NCBI GenBank assembly: GCA_005406025.1 | Contig: BGZK01001304.1 | Span: 109,141 to 173,140, forward strand | Length of the DNA stretch: 64,000 nucleotides | Source: Eumeta japonica | Taxonomy: Eukaryota; Arthropoda; Insecta; Lepidoptera; Psychidae | Direction of reading: 5' to 3' | Shown: one piece after another, positions 46,494-60,000 of the stretch | Layout: every line of letters starts with the position of its first letter | Numbering within the stretch: position 1 is the first letter of the stretch | Program-made: the position numbers and the translations under genes | The notes under the pieces: generated by a model | Database searches by the model: none | The model's input: the letters and a program-made list of their open reading frames with translations, nothing else | What the model was told of the DNA's origin: nothing

Positions 46494-46942
46494 TCTATTT
46501 ACACTATTATAATAACATCAATTTAGAAAAACTTTCTGCCAAAAATCATCACTATAAGTTGTATAAAGGCGGAGTAGTAACTAAAATAGTAGATTATAAT
46601 CGCATTGGCGTGCAGCGTGCGAGTTTGCGGCGCGGTGCGGATTGTCTGGTATGGAATCTAGAACGAGATTGAGATTGGAATAATATTTATCGTCATCTAT
46701 TGATATGAAAAGACGAAAAGTATTCGTTGTTCGTTCACACGACCGGAGCCAGGGAAACTATCTATATTTTGAAAAGAAAAGGAATTTAGCTCGGTACCGG
46801 AATTAGAATCAAAAGCGTGCCCGAACTTAAATCGAAAGCAAGGATAATATCGGGATCAGGGTCAGGGTTAACAGAGTGATCGGTCGATATAAATGATGAA
46901 AGATTTGATGTCGATGCGGGCGGAGCCGCAGGCAAAAGCTAG
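46494..46942 (+). mobile_element. Helitron-like non-autonomous element
   Basis: The left end TCTATTTACACTATTATAAT resembles the lepidopteran Helitron start. The right end has a small GC stem (GCGG...CCGC, 46916-46929), then GGCAAAAG and CTAG at 46939-46942, followed by T. Inside is a degenerate purine-rich body (ATCGGGATCAGGGTCAGGG). No RepHel frame is present. The left boundary is less certain because the preceding base is T, not A. Confidence 0.5.
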
Positions 46943-47807
46943 TTTTAAATAAAATTTATTCATTGTAAAAGATAAGGAATGGGTCAAAAAACAATACTAA
47001 AGAACATATATGGGAGATTATGCAGTCAAGTTTAAATTCATTAGAAATCCATATTCAGGATACTGTTGCCTACTTACATTATTTTTTCTATAAGTAATAT
47101 TTTTGCATGTTACATTTAAAATTGCCTTGCTTATTGAAAAATATAGGCTATAAACAGAACAGTTTAAGTGTACATAAAATTGGAAGCCAAACAAAAATAT
47201 GGCATATATAAATAAGAAATAAACTATGAGTAATGGCGGATCTTTAGGGGGTCATGAATTCCCCCTGGTTCAAGTCTCTTTTACTATGTTAATAAAATTA
47301 GAGCCAGTGCTGACCTCGTATTTGACAACCCTCCTCTCCAGTGTCACAAAGGCTGAATCCCCCTTAGACTATGAGTCAAGAGTAGCACAGAATAATCTTT
47401 TGTAGCTTATGAGATTAGATATTGAATTAAAGACCTGTCTATCAACTGCCAATTTGGTGATAAATAGGAAATTTAAAACAATTCTTAAATGATACTTAGG
47501 GGCCAGAATTGATAAGCATTAAAATTTTTAAATGTTAATGATGTAAAGGGATCAGATCTTTCTTTTCCTTATATTACTTTGAGTTAAAACAATATAAAAT
47601 AATATGATACTTCGCATTTAAAGACATTTTGCTAAAACAGGGAATTAGTGAAAACAATCAACTTAAAATTAAATGAAGTGAAAATATTGTTAAGTAATAA
47701 ATTTAAGTTAAAGACAATTCAAAAAAAAAATATGATAGATGCTTTGTGTTTAAACACAAGGAATTAGTGAAAATAATTCCAATAATACAGACCTAAAACA
47801 AAATTGG

Positions 47808-47813
47808 TTTATT
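47808..47813 (-). terminator. Candidate UQCRC2 polyadenylation signal
   Basis: AATAAA on the minus strand about 105 bases after the UQCRC2 stop codon. Confidence 0.45.
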
Positions 47814-47916
47814 ATATATTAAATAAATTACATAGTTTTACACTATCTTGTAATTCTGCTGAAGTAAATGTAGTAGAATGTAATATATGCTACAAGAACA
47901 AATGTTGGTGCAAAAT

Positions 47917-48000
47917 TTACAGTTCATCTGCATAAGGGACAAATACAGTGTTTCCTGTTGCTCCCAATGATATCGTAGACTTTGCAACTGACACCATTGC
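47917..48000 (-). CDS. UQCRC2: UQCRC2 exon 10
   Basis: 27 codons plus TAA, AMVSVAKSTISLGATGNTVF to VPYADEL; acceptor TTTTGCAG. Confidence 0.92.
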   Translation of the reverse strand, partial: AMVSVAKSTISLGATGNTVFVPYADEL

Positions 48001-51000
48001 CTGCAAAAGAAAATAGACATTGTAATACATTTTGGAATGAAATTATGGAAAGAAGTAAACAGTTAAATTATCATCTAAATAGACAATAATGTATAAAAAT
48101 ATATAATAAACGTAAAATAAAAATACTTTATTATAAATTACATAAAAAATAATTTACATAAATAAATAATTAATCGTGAAAATTAATTATTTAGTTTAAC
48201 AAATTAAGATTTTCAGCTATGATAATTTAGACGCCTATGTATTGTAATATAATTAAAATAAGGATACTAGTACGTAGTTTATGGAAAAATAAGCTATATA
48301 TAAAAGGACATAGTAAAAAAGATGAAAATTTTAAATCTCCCTCTGTTGTGCATTTAACATAATTATTAATAAAATGAAACCCCTTAATGAGTACCAATTA
48401 AGATTCCTCTGAATAATAGTTTTAATCTTTTAGAAAATAATGTTGATAATGACAATATGAATGCTACAAACGTGGGCACCAGGAGAGGGGTGTAAAGGGG
48501 TGCACTTGTATTCCCCTGGTTTTGCCTATTTAGGAAGAAAGAACACTGAAAAATATTAACAAATCAAATATATATTATTACTATGCATGCCCCTAAAAAT
48601 AAATGTGCTGGTGCCCATGTTTAAAAATGAGATCTATGCTAAAAAAAAAACATTTCAATTAAAATATTACATTTCAGAATATCTAACAACTTTGCAGCAG
48701 TAAAACTGAAACTGTGAAAAAAAGTCAACAAACCCATGCAGGGATAATTTTGGAAAGTAGTGTTATGCATTTGTATGTTGCATAACTGCCTACCAAGGAA
48801 AATGACTATTCTGGCAAAAGTCCTGAGGAGTGTAAAACAGTAATAGTTTTGCTAAATGTTTTTCATTCTAACTTGCAGCATCTATAGCAGTGTATATGTC
48901 AATTTGAAATCAGTGATATAGAAATAACACATGGTGACTTTTTAGCAATATCAATTTTTTTAACTCTGAAGATTGGTTAGTGTTTCAATAAATAATTATA
49001 TTATACTTATGATGAAATTTTAGAAATAAATTTTATTATTTGAACTCCTCCAAAATGCCCCCTTCTGAACAAAATCCTGGATCCGTGGCTGGGTAGACCA
49101 TAACTTTATTAGTAAGTCCAAATCATTTTGTATTGTTTTGTCTTTTTGTTTATATAGGCACATATTAGGTTGGGAAAAAGGTTTTTCATATTTTATATGT
49201 GAAAAGTTGCAGTAAAATCACTTTGGTTGTGTTCTTTGTATCTGGATAGTTTTGATACCATTAAAAAAAAACCAAAACCAAAAATGTTTCTATTGTTTCT
49301 CTATCCACCAAAATGAATGAATCTAACGTATAGATTTGATACATTTTGAAATACTATTACAAAAATTAAAAAATTCGACAACCCGCAAAAAAAATGATAT
49401 TTATGGACCTAATGAAATGTTGGTAAGAGCAATACAAAATAGGTTCAAACGTTTTCAGTCTGGTAATTTTGAAGGCGAAGATCAAACTTGTTCTGGTCAA
49501 CGTATTATGGATTGTCAATGTCATTTCGGAAAAAGTAGAGCAAGATCAAAATAGTAGTTGTCATAACATAGCTGAAGAGTTAGGGATTGTTTATAAAACA
49601 ATTTTGACCTATATGAAAAAAGCTCAATACTTGAGTCCCACACAAGCTCACTGATAGAAATCTAATGAATTCAATAGAGCATCGCACATCGTACTCATGT
49701 GCGATGCTCTATTGAAATGTAATGAACCTGAACCGTTTTTGAAAAGGTGGATCAATGTTGATGAAAAATGGATTACCTTCTACAAGAATGTGCATAAAGA
49801 TCATGGTCATAAGGCAAGCAAACTCCACAGACTATAGCGAAACCTGGATTAACTGGTTATAAGGTGATGCTATGTGCATGGTAGGCTTCATTTTGAGCTT
49901 CTAGTACTGGGCAAAAGGATCAATTCGGATCTCTACTACCAACAGCTGATGAGACTCAAGTAAGGAGTAGAGAAAAAATGATCAGAATCGATCAACAGAA
50001 AGGGTGTGGTTTTTCACCATAATAGTGCCAGCCGCACACATCTTTAGCCAGCCAGCAAATGTTGAGAGAGTTTGATTGAAAATGCATCTACCATACAGCC
50101 CTGACCTTACGCCCTCAGATTTTCACCTGTTACGGTCTCTTTAGAATTGTTTACGTTGTATTAGGTTAACATCAAGAGAGGACTGTCAAAACTACTTGTC
50201 ACAGTTTTTTGATTAGAAATCCCAAATTTCTACAACAATAGGATTTTGTCACTACCTATAAAATGCAAGAAGTTGTTGAACAAAATGGCATACATATGCT
50301 ATTATGCAAACAAAATATGATGAAAAATTATCTTGAATTTGTATATAAAATATGAAAAAACCTTTTCCCTGATCTTATATTTTACAGATTCCCCTCTGTC
50401 TGTATGCTGCCTACTTAAACTTTCTACCATTCCCTCAAATGCCATATGGTTTATGAGTAAAGGTACAACAAAACTATTGCCATCTTAGACTCGCCAAGAG
50501 TCATACTGGCTACTGTTAGTAACAAATAATAACAGTTTAAAAAACTGTAAAAATTTGAATCTTATAAGAACTTATAATAGAGTTGATTTTGTCTAATTTA
50601 ATTTAGTATGTAATAGTAGTAGTAGTTGCCTTGTAATCATTATTTTTGTACAACCTTACATGTACTAGGAATTTCAGTCTAAATTTCAATAAGTAGAATA
50701 ATAATATTTATATGATATAAGCTTAATGGTGTTACCATAATTGCTTTTACTAAACAAGAAATCACAATATGTAAATTTTTTGAAGTAAAATGTTGTTCCA
50801 AAAACTTCAATGTAATTTATAAATATATAGATAACAAAGCCATTTTATTTCTTCAAATGGACTGGAACTGATATCGGATTTTGTGAATATTAAGTAAAAG
50901 GCCATGAATATCATAATGAGAATCCTAACCCACGGAAGAAAACCACAACTGCCTTCGATAATATTACAAGAGGTGTTAGCAGTCTATAAAGATTTTTGCC

Positions 51001-54000
51001 CAAAGGGCATAGCATGATACCATAGACAAAGAGCTTCTTTCTACAGAACTAATCCTTTCATCCACCACATTGGCACAAGCACATTAATACTATAGAAATA
51101 TTTGTCTAAGGGAGGTATGGGCAACCTTTGACATGTTGTGGGTCAAACTTTAGTGTGCAAATACATTCACGGGCTGCGTTCAAAAGTAGGTGCTTTTTAA
51201 AATAGTGTTCATTATTTTTAGCAATAGATATCAGATATGACATTTTTCAAAATGTCTTGCAGGCCGGATCAAATCTTACAGCGAGCCGGTTGTTCACATA
51301 TGGTCTAAGGCATTGTACTAATCCCGCTGGGACAATTGTGATTTACAAGTAGTCTATTCCAACAGGGCAGCAAATAATTTGCAGATAATTTCTATTTGTT
51401 TTTTGCCCATCGAGGTAACTATCTCTGAGATTATTAAGAAGCGGTATTGGGAAATATTGTTGTTTAAAGAAAAAGCAGTTTGAAAAAATAAGGTATCCAA
51501 AGACAAAAAATAAAGTATGATGATAAGTGTTGCAACTTTCCATGCCAAATCAAAAAGAATTCTCTTTTTCATTATATGTCCATCATTATAGAGAATGTTA
51601 ACTCCAGTAGACAGAATATAGCAAATTGTACAAGTATTTTTAAAGATATTTATAAGACCAAAATAGTCAAGCTGTATTTAATCCAAAATATGCAAATTTG
51701 TTGCAACCATTCTAATTTCAGCATGTTGTCAGCTGAATTAAGGTTAAACTGTGCACATACTCTGTGAACTTCACTGTTGGGAATTTGGTCAATCTCGAGG
51801 GCGATGGCACTGGGTTTCTTCGCTTCACCGGTGGTAAGCACTTGCGTGGAAAGAGACTCGGCGAACAAAGTGCCGCAGTCGCCTTCGCTGAGCACCTGCA
51901 GTTTTAGAGCCTTTTTCCCCGCACAGATAGCATCATCTGTGAGTTGTGGGTTCTTCAGGACACTGGCTGCATTTTTGACTGCCTATAAATGTATTTCTTT
52001 TTTAAATAATGTTACAAGTATTTATGCAAAATGTTCAAAAAATAATGAATGTAATGAAGAGACAAGCATTCATTATTATAAAGAAACATTCCAATAAAAT
52101 TAATTATCATAATAGAAATGTATAGTGTGCTTTTACTGACAAATTGCATATTGTATTAAAAATGTATACAAATCTTAACACTAGATTTAATTAGTTTTAA
52201 TTAGATTTAATTATTAGCTATTTGTATAGCTTATTAGCTAAATTGATATTCAAAATGATATTAGCTCTAAGAAAAAGTGATACAGCCATAAGCCATTAAA
52301 TTGCGGTATGTATTATTTGTAATCTTGTTTTAAAAATACTCAGATCTAAATCGATTAAGAAGAATGATTATTGAAATAAAATGTATATTTTTATTAATAT
52401 AAGCTTTTTATCTTTTGATAAAAGTGTCTATATGATCTTGAATAATCAATAAAAAATGTATTACTCACAATACTTACAAGTGGCAGTTGAAGAAACCTAA
52501 ATACTTGAGAGAAATAATTGCAACATCGATTTAAATCTATGCAGTAGTGTGCAAATAGGAAAGAGTCTTTTGTGTTACATAAAGAGCATTCATATAGTGA
52601 ATAGAAATGTTTAACCTATCATAGGTGTTATCTTTCTGTAGCCTCTGTCTGCTTTTAATTAATAAAGGTTCCTACGCGAAATAAAATTTAGACTAGATTC
52701 TAAACAGAAGTGTAAAAGTGATATTTGGCAGAGTTAGAAAAATGAGTAGTTGTAGTGTATTTATTTACTTTCAAATAATTTGGCAAATTCAATGTGACAA
52801 ATTTGAATCCTGATATGAATGAATTGACTGATGAGTTTACAATTTGCATAAGTAAAATGAAAATCATTTACTCTATGCCCTAGAAGAAGACTATAAAAAT
52901 AGAAAGATAACGTTTCTTGAGTAGAGCGACAAAAATCCAACACATGTACGTATCGTATAATTCATAATTATTATTTGTATAAGTACAATTTTTAGTTATT
53001 GCAATATTTTCTGCATTCAATCACCTTTCTATAATATAGCTATTGCTACATTAATAAGTTAGAATGTTTCTATATTATAGAAACATTCTAACTTATTAAT
53101 GTAGCAATATTTTTAAATATCGAGTTAATAAAGAGAGTAATTTAATTTTAATTTAATTAGTAGAATTAAAAATAAATGACTATGCTATCCTTTCCAATAA
53201 ACACATAACTATAAAACAAAATTCATTTCACACATCATCTATCTCTTCCTAATAGTTCCTAATATATTCTGAATAATCTTTATAATTGTAATTTTATATC
53301 ATATTAAATACATTTATTAACATTCCCATGTAATTAAAATCCTGCAATCAATTTTGGGGGAAATGGATTTGAATAACACTAAATTATATTAATCTGGGGT
53401 TTCGCATTAAGAATCTCTTAATAGAACAAGATAATGTTTAAAACGAAAGCTTATGATATATGTAGTCATTATGCCATGGTTGCCTATAAAATTCTGCTCA
53501 CATTTTTATTTAAATCAATAGTAATTGACTTTTAATATTATTAAATATTCAATGTTGTTTGTTTAAGTTTTAAGTAAAAGTTTGTTTTATTTGAGAGAAA
53601 ATATTAAGAGCTTGAAAAATAAATAAATGGAAATATTGTAAAATTTTTCATGCTAAATATTACTGAGTAGACATTTAGTTTAGTGTTCATTCATTTTCTT
53701 TGTACATTATCGGAAAACAAAACCTATGACAGAGAGCATAGGCAATTTTTAAAACTAATATTTAACTTATTTTTGAGGTATGCATTATCAGTTTTCTCAA
53801 ATGATAATGCAGTCTATAATAATACTTGCAATTATTTATGTTTTCATTGCTACTATATAGAATAGCTATTGTCCTATACATTTCTCAATTTTAATTAAAA
53901 TTAAATGACAGATTACAAAAATACACTCGGAAACCCTACATCCAAAGGATTTTTATACAATTTTTCTACCTGTAAATTTATAGTAATATATATTCAGTTC

Positions 54001-57000
54001 TTAAATATGTAATCCACTCACAACAACAGCCTCATCCTTGGGTACAGACATAATGACACCAAAAAGTCCACTGTCCGAGTAGGAGACATTAAATCCAGCA
54101 GCAGCGAAGGGGCCAATATTGCCAATAGCTCGGGCGAGCGGCGTATTATCCGCACCCCACTTGGTCACCGGGCCACTGCCCAAAGCTGAATACACAAATA
54201 ATTATTATTTGAGTTACATACTACTTAAAAATAAAAATTAAAATACACATGATAATATTCTCTCAGGTGATTTAAAATTACCATAAAATACAATTGTAAT
54301 TCAAGCACTATAACCAATTTAAAAAGGGAAGACTAATCAGGTAACTTCTATAGGTTCAAGTCAACCCAAAATTACCAAATGTTGTTATTTTATTTTAAAT
54401 TAAGTAGGTCAAAGTATTTATTAGTGAATTCTAAAATTAATTAAATGACTATTGTATTACATTTGAATTTATAGTGTCTTCTTATTGTAATGGACAATGC
54501 GAATCTTACCATACAATAACATCAAATGCATAATTATATTTACTGTACTGAAGCAAAATAATCTCAATTACTTGTAGATAAGAAACTAAATAGGTTTAAT
54601 GTGAACCCACAAAACAAGTATATTCACCCATGTGGATATATGTACTTGCTTTGTGGGAATAGTGCATTAAAGATAATATTACACATGTTGACTTGATAAC
54701 TGTCTCAAAACTACTGAACCTGCAATTGATTTTTATGAAACTCCACAGCTACAATGTTGTTCTGTGCGGCTATATGTAGTAGTCTTATTTTTATGAATAG
54801 ATTGTAATTCCTTCCAAAAACGGTTTTATAGTTTCTATCAAAAACTGTTTACAATTTGCATAACATTTAGACTTTAAAATAAAATTTTAGCTTGCACATG
54901 TTATATGCCATCCTTCTTTAATAGGTAAATGACGTCGTTACCTTTAGCGGCAATAGCGAGTGCGAGGGATGCAGGAGAGGAAGCAGGGGCACCTTGTAGA
55001 GCTATTGCCACATGTGCTAAATCACCGCCTGTGTCCTGCCTGTGACAATAAAAAAAAATTAAAATTCAGAAGTTATTTTTAATACATATACATATGTGCT
55101 AAAACATAGTTTAGCACTCATTGTATTGCAGTGTGGTTTGTCACATCTTCCATTACGACATCAGTGTTTTATTAAAAAATGGAAAAACATGTAAAAACCA
55201 ATGAAAATGGATGGTATTTTTTTATTTTCAAAAAGAAAATCTTAATTTATTTATAATAAGTGCTCAATAATGCATTATAATGAGTATTGAATGAGAATTT
55301 TGTATTTCTTCATTTGAAGTAGCATCAAAATCCGAGATATAAACCGACTTAAAAGAAATAAAACTAAGCAACACCAGTCCGACAAATCTTAAAATTACCT
55401 CTAAAGGGAAATTATGCAGTAGATTAAACCTATTCTAAAAATATTTTATTATATTTGAATAAAACAAATTATATATAAGTATTATGTTCATCAAAAATAT
55501 GTTAATGTTTAAAGAATATTCACCCTATTTTATTATATAAATAATATGAAAGTTTTATATTAATATAACCTATACACACCTTAGAAATTATTAAGTTCTT
55601 TTTTGTATATTTTCACAGATATTATGAAATTAAAGATTCATTTTAATCTTAGGTGATTACTACATTAAGCCTTATTATGAAGAAAAATATACTATGATTC
55701 TTTTCATACATTCAACCAAAATATAATAATAAAAATTTAAAATAATATTAAACTACTCCACTGATGTCTTGTTTTTGAACAGCATGTGAAATTTATAAAA
55801 AAATAGGACTTATTATCTTCAAATAACAAAATGATCATTACTTGTTATTTTTGTATTTAAAAATGAACCTTATGTTATGACATTTTGGTTGAAATGTCAT
55901 CATAAATAATGTCCTTTTCCTTCTTTTTCTTTGAACTGCAAAATGGTATTGTAAAATGTGAGAAAGAGGTATCATGTACACTTTGAGCCATTTTCGAACA
56001 TTAAAATAGTAAGCGATTGTGCATCTTCTCTTTTTATACATCTATGAATTAGACAGATTGGATTGCCAAATTTTGATAACATTTGGTATATTTATAGATC
56101 ATACCCTAGTTTATATTGTTTATCTGTTTATATGTCTTTCTACAAAAATAGCTTGACCAACTTTGATGAAATTGAATAACTGATAGAACTTGTCACATAA
56201 AATATAAGCCCATAAATAGTGTGTAATTTGTAGAAAATAACCATTAGTTAATTTTGTTTTGTTGAATAATTATAATGAGTTACGATGTATGTTTTGGGAT
56301 CAAGGTTTTAAAACATCAAAATCTCAATGAAAATACCCCATACAGGCTGGTGAAACCGTATGCAAAATCTGGTGAACACTCAAAAAAGGCTACTACTAAG
56401 CAGTGTAGACTTATATTAGATCTCGAAACAATTTATTTTTAATATATAATTGGTATAACCATAATACATATCATTTTATTTGTTTAATTATGTATATAGT
56501 TTTAAAAACATTTTCATTTATTCATTCTTCTTTTTTCTTACTTATTATATATAATATACCCCCATTTTCTTTGCAAACAAAAATTAAAAGTATTCAAAGC
56601 CTGTAGGCTTGTCGACTTAATACTTCAATGCCCCTTGTATGTGTTAACACTAAGCAGCATCAATTTCTGATGCTAATACCAATAAAATAATGGCCTAATT
56701 TTGATTTGTAATTATGTATTCCATGTCAGTCTTCTTAAACGCACCTCAAATCACCTCCACTATATGTAGATGCTGTGCCTTCCGATTCTTTCTTGTAATG
56801 TGGTAGTTGCAGGGCATCTGCTATGCTTGATGCACACTCCTGTGATTGAAGTAATTATTTCAAGCTTAAACATTTCCATTCTGAACATTATTAAATACCC
56901 ATTTATTACAAAATGCAACATTTACAAACAATTTACAAGACAGTTCTAGAATGCAGTTTAACATAATTTTCACCAACAATTATTATGGTCCTCAATGCAG

Positions 57001-60000
57001 TTTTTTAATATTCACTCTATATTTGTATAAAATTTGCACTTAATTTTTTCTAGGTGGAGAAAAATAATTTTTATAGGAATGTTTTTTACTAAATACTATT
57101 CACATTGTTTATTGGCGATATGTATGTTGTGCATATATTGTCAATAAACAGTACATTATGTGAAATAAAATGTAAATCCTACTAAGATTTACAACAATAT
57201 ATAACATATTTTTTTTCTATATGTTTCTTTTCCAGCAGTGCTAATAGGAAAAAATTACATTAGAAAGGTACATTCCATGAGAATGTAGACAAAATATTTT
57301 TTTTTTTTTTTAAGTATAATGACAGAACTTTTTGCCTATTCCTTTTTCTGTTGGTAACTTTGCAAAGTCTTAAACATCTTAGGGTAAAGGGCCTTCATAG
57401 GTATGAGAAAGCTATAAAAACTAAGACTTAAAATTTCAATGTTATCAATTGGAACTTCTAAGGCTGGATATTGTTTAGCCATCATGACACATGTCACACG
57501 TGTTACAGAGACTGTGTCTATTTGTTTAGCTCGAATGACAAAGTAGATACATTTCTGTCTTGAATGGTAAATTAAAGAAGACATGTCTACAACCTAATGA
57601 AGGGCCAACATAACTTTATGGCATATTTTATAGTCTTAAAAGGTTTCATAAACTTACAAAATTATTATAATTACAAATTCTTAAACATGTGTCGATAGTG
57701 CTATGTAACAAAAACATAACATTATTAGATATTCAACAAATAGATTTTACAATCACACTATTATATTTCTACAAGCTAAAATATGCAGGATTTCCTACCC
57801 TCTGGGAAGAGAGCCCCATCGGAAAACAACCATGTTTTAAACATGATAAGTGCAAAATTCATCCCTTTTGCATATTACTATATTTTTATTAAAGGTAAGC
57901 AAATTTTAATAATCAAAAAATTCAATATCTTTGGGACATTTTTTAAACACATAATTTTGTATTTGGGACATTTGGATGTAGATCCAGATGAATATACTTA
58001 TATAGGCAGAATTATACATAAAATGTAGTATTTAATTATCCTTGAAACGTCTATTCACTAATCTATGTTAACAACATTTATAAGCATAGCAGTAAAAATA
58101 AGGAAAATGTAAAACAGGAAACTCTTAAATGGTTTACAAAATTACTTAAAAAATGCATTCTAATGAGGAATATTTTCATAACAAATACAATCACGATACA
58201 CCCTTTGAAATGTTATCTATATTTATAGCAAATAGTGAATTCGAGCAATTACCTGAGAACCGGCGACTACTGTGATACAGCAGCGATTTGGTGTCATTGT
58301 ATTGCACATGTAGTGATGCAAGGATTCGGAAGAAATTTTGCTAATCTTTATGGGGTCTACATACAATGAATTTCCCAACCCACGGCGATATGCCGCCTTA
58401 TGAAGTAAATCCACGGCGAGCACCTGAAAATGCAATATAACACAATACTTAACATCATCAATTCCATATACAATTTTTGATTTCTTCGACAATCTAATTC
58501 GAAAATTAAATATTTTACTTGTGGTGGTATAGAAGCTAGATCAAACTTGAGTCGTGGAATGTTATCAAGTAATTCCCATGGTCTGAATTCCTGATTAGAG
58601 ATGATATTGTTGAATATTTCATATGCCCAAGTTACATGCTCCTGTGAAGTCTGTAAAATACAATTAGTATGAACATAAGATCAATGCAATAAATTTTACT
58701 TTCTAAAATACACAAACAATGCAATCGAATTGAAATTTATTAAATCATAAACATAACTGTATAGAGTGTAGTGTTGTATTGAATTCAGATATTTACATTC
58801 ATGGTCACTAATTAGCCCTAACTCACCAAAAATTGTATCATGTTTTTTATCAGCAATTCTATTCAATAATGTCGGTATTACTGTGGTTTAGGCTTTGATG
58901 TAGTTTTACCATCAACAAATGTCGTTGAGTCTATTCATTTAACATCTGCCATGTGTCTATGGCTTTTCCACATGGGTTATATGGGTAACATCCACATGTT
59001 ACCCATATGATAATTGTTAGCAACAATTTCAATATGTTGCATTGTCTAAATTCATCAGTTTTACTCTTATTTTATGCATGTTTGTTTGAATATTAAGTAA
59101 GGCACAATTTTATATATATTCAGAATTATGATTATTCTTGTAATATGTGACTGAGAAAAAAAAAAACTATTTTTGAATTTAGTGATGAATCTATAAGATG
59201 TATTTTTAAATATATTTCATAATTATTTACAACTAAAAAATAAAGATTTTGTTTCACAATATCCTTATTTTATTAGGTCCCGTTTGTTGCATAAAGAATT
59301 AATATAACCGTTCATTATATAATTGAACCTCTACAAATAGATGTATTGGTTGTCTCATACTAAGTGGCCATCCATAAATTATAAGGTTTAAACCCCCAAT
59401 GTCCTTGTCGCAGGTGGTCATACGAAAATGAAAACAGTAAATTTTACAATATTTTTTTGTTCAAAGTACTTTAAATATTGGACAAAACAAAAGACAAACA
59501 TTTTTTTCGTTTTCATATTTCAGATTTGACATCACAAAGCCTTTGACCTGCTCCTTGTCGCGCCATGTCACATTTCGTTGAAACATATAATGTAATTTAT
59601 GGATGGCCCCCTAAGGGAAAAATCATTGATATTGATGATGGTCCAGTAACTAAAGAGAACAATGTAGACAGTATATAAAAGTTAGAATACTGTGTATATT
59701 AGTAAATAGTAAAATACATGGATAATAATTTCTACCTATGAACATTAACCAGATTTGAAATCAATTTCAATTTGAAAGGAAATTGTTTACAACAGGGTAC
59801 AATATATGGCATAAATTTAAATATAAATGGTAATTTATCAATATCATTACATAAATTGATATCATCTGGACTGTCCAAATACATTGTGTGAACACTTTCT
59901 TTCCAGTCTAATTTGTTGATATAAATGCTTAATATCTGATACATTGTGTTTTGTTTATATGTGTAAATAATGTGCTTCAATTATTTAAAAATAATAATTT

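Larger units (their letters stand above)
42817..47916. other. TRMT112-UQCRC2 convergent intergenic region
   Basis: Contains a truncated pogo-like copy, a GC-rich promoter-like island, a LINE relic and a Helitron-like element, described separately. The rest is AT-rich with short frames. Confidence 0.6.

Noticed and set aside
49336..49654. Two short frames as a live transposase
   Set aside because: They are pieces of a mariner transposase in different frames, with stops throughout 49165-50377.
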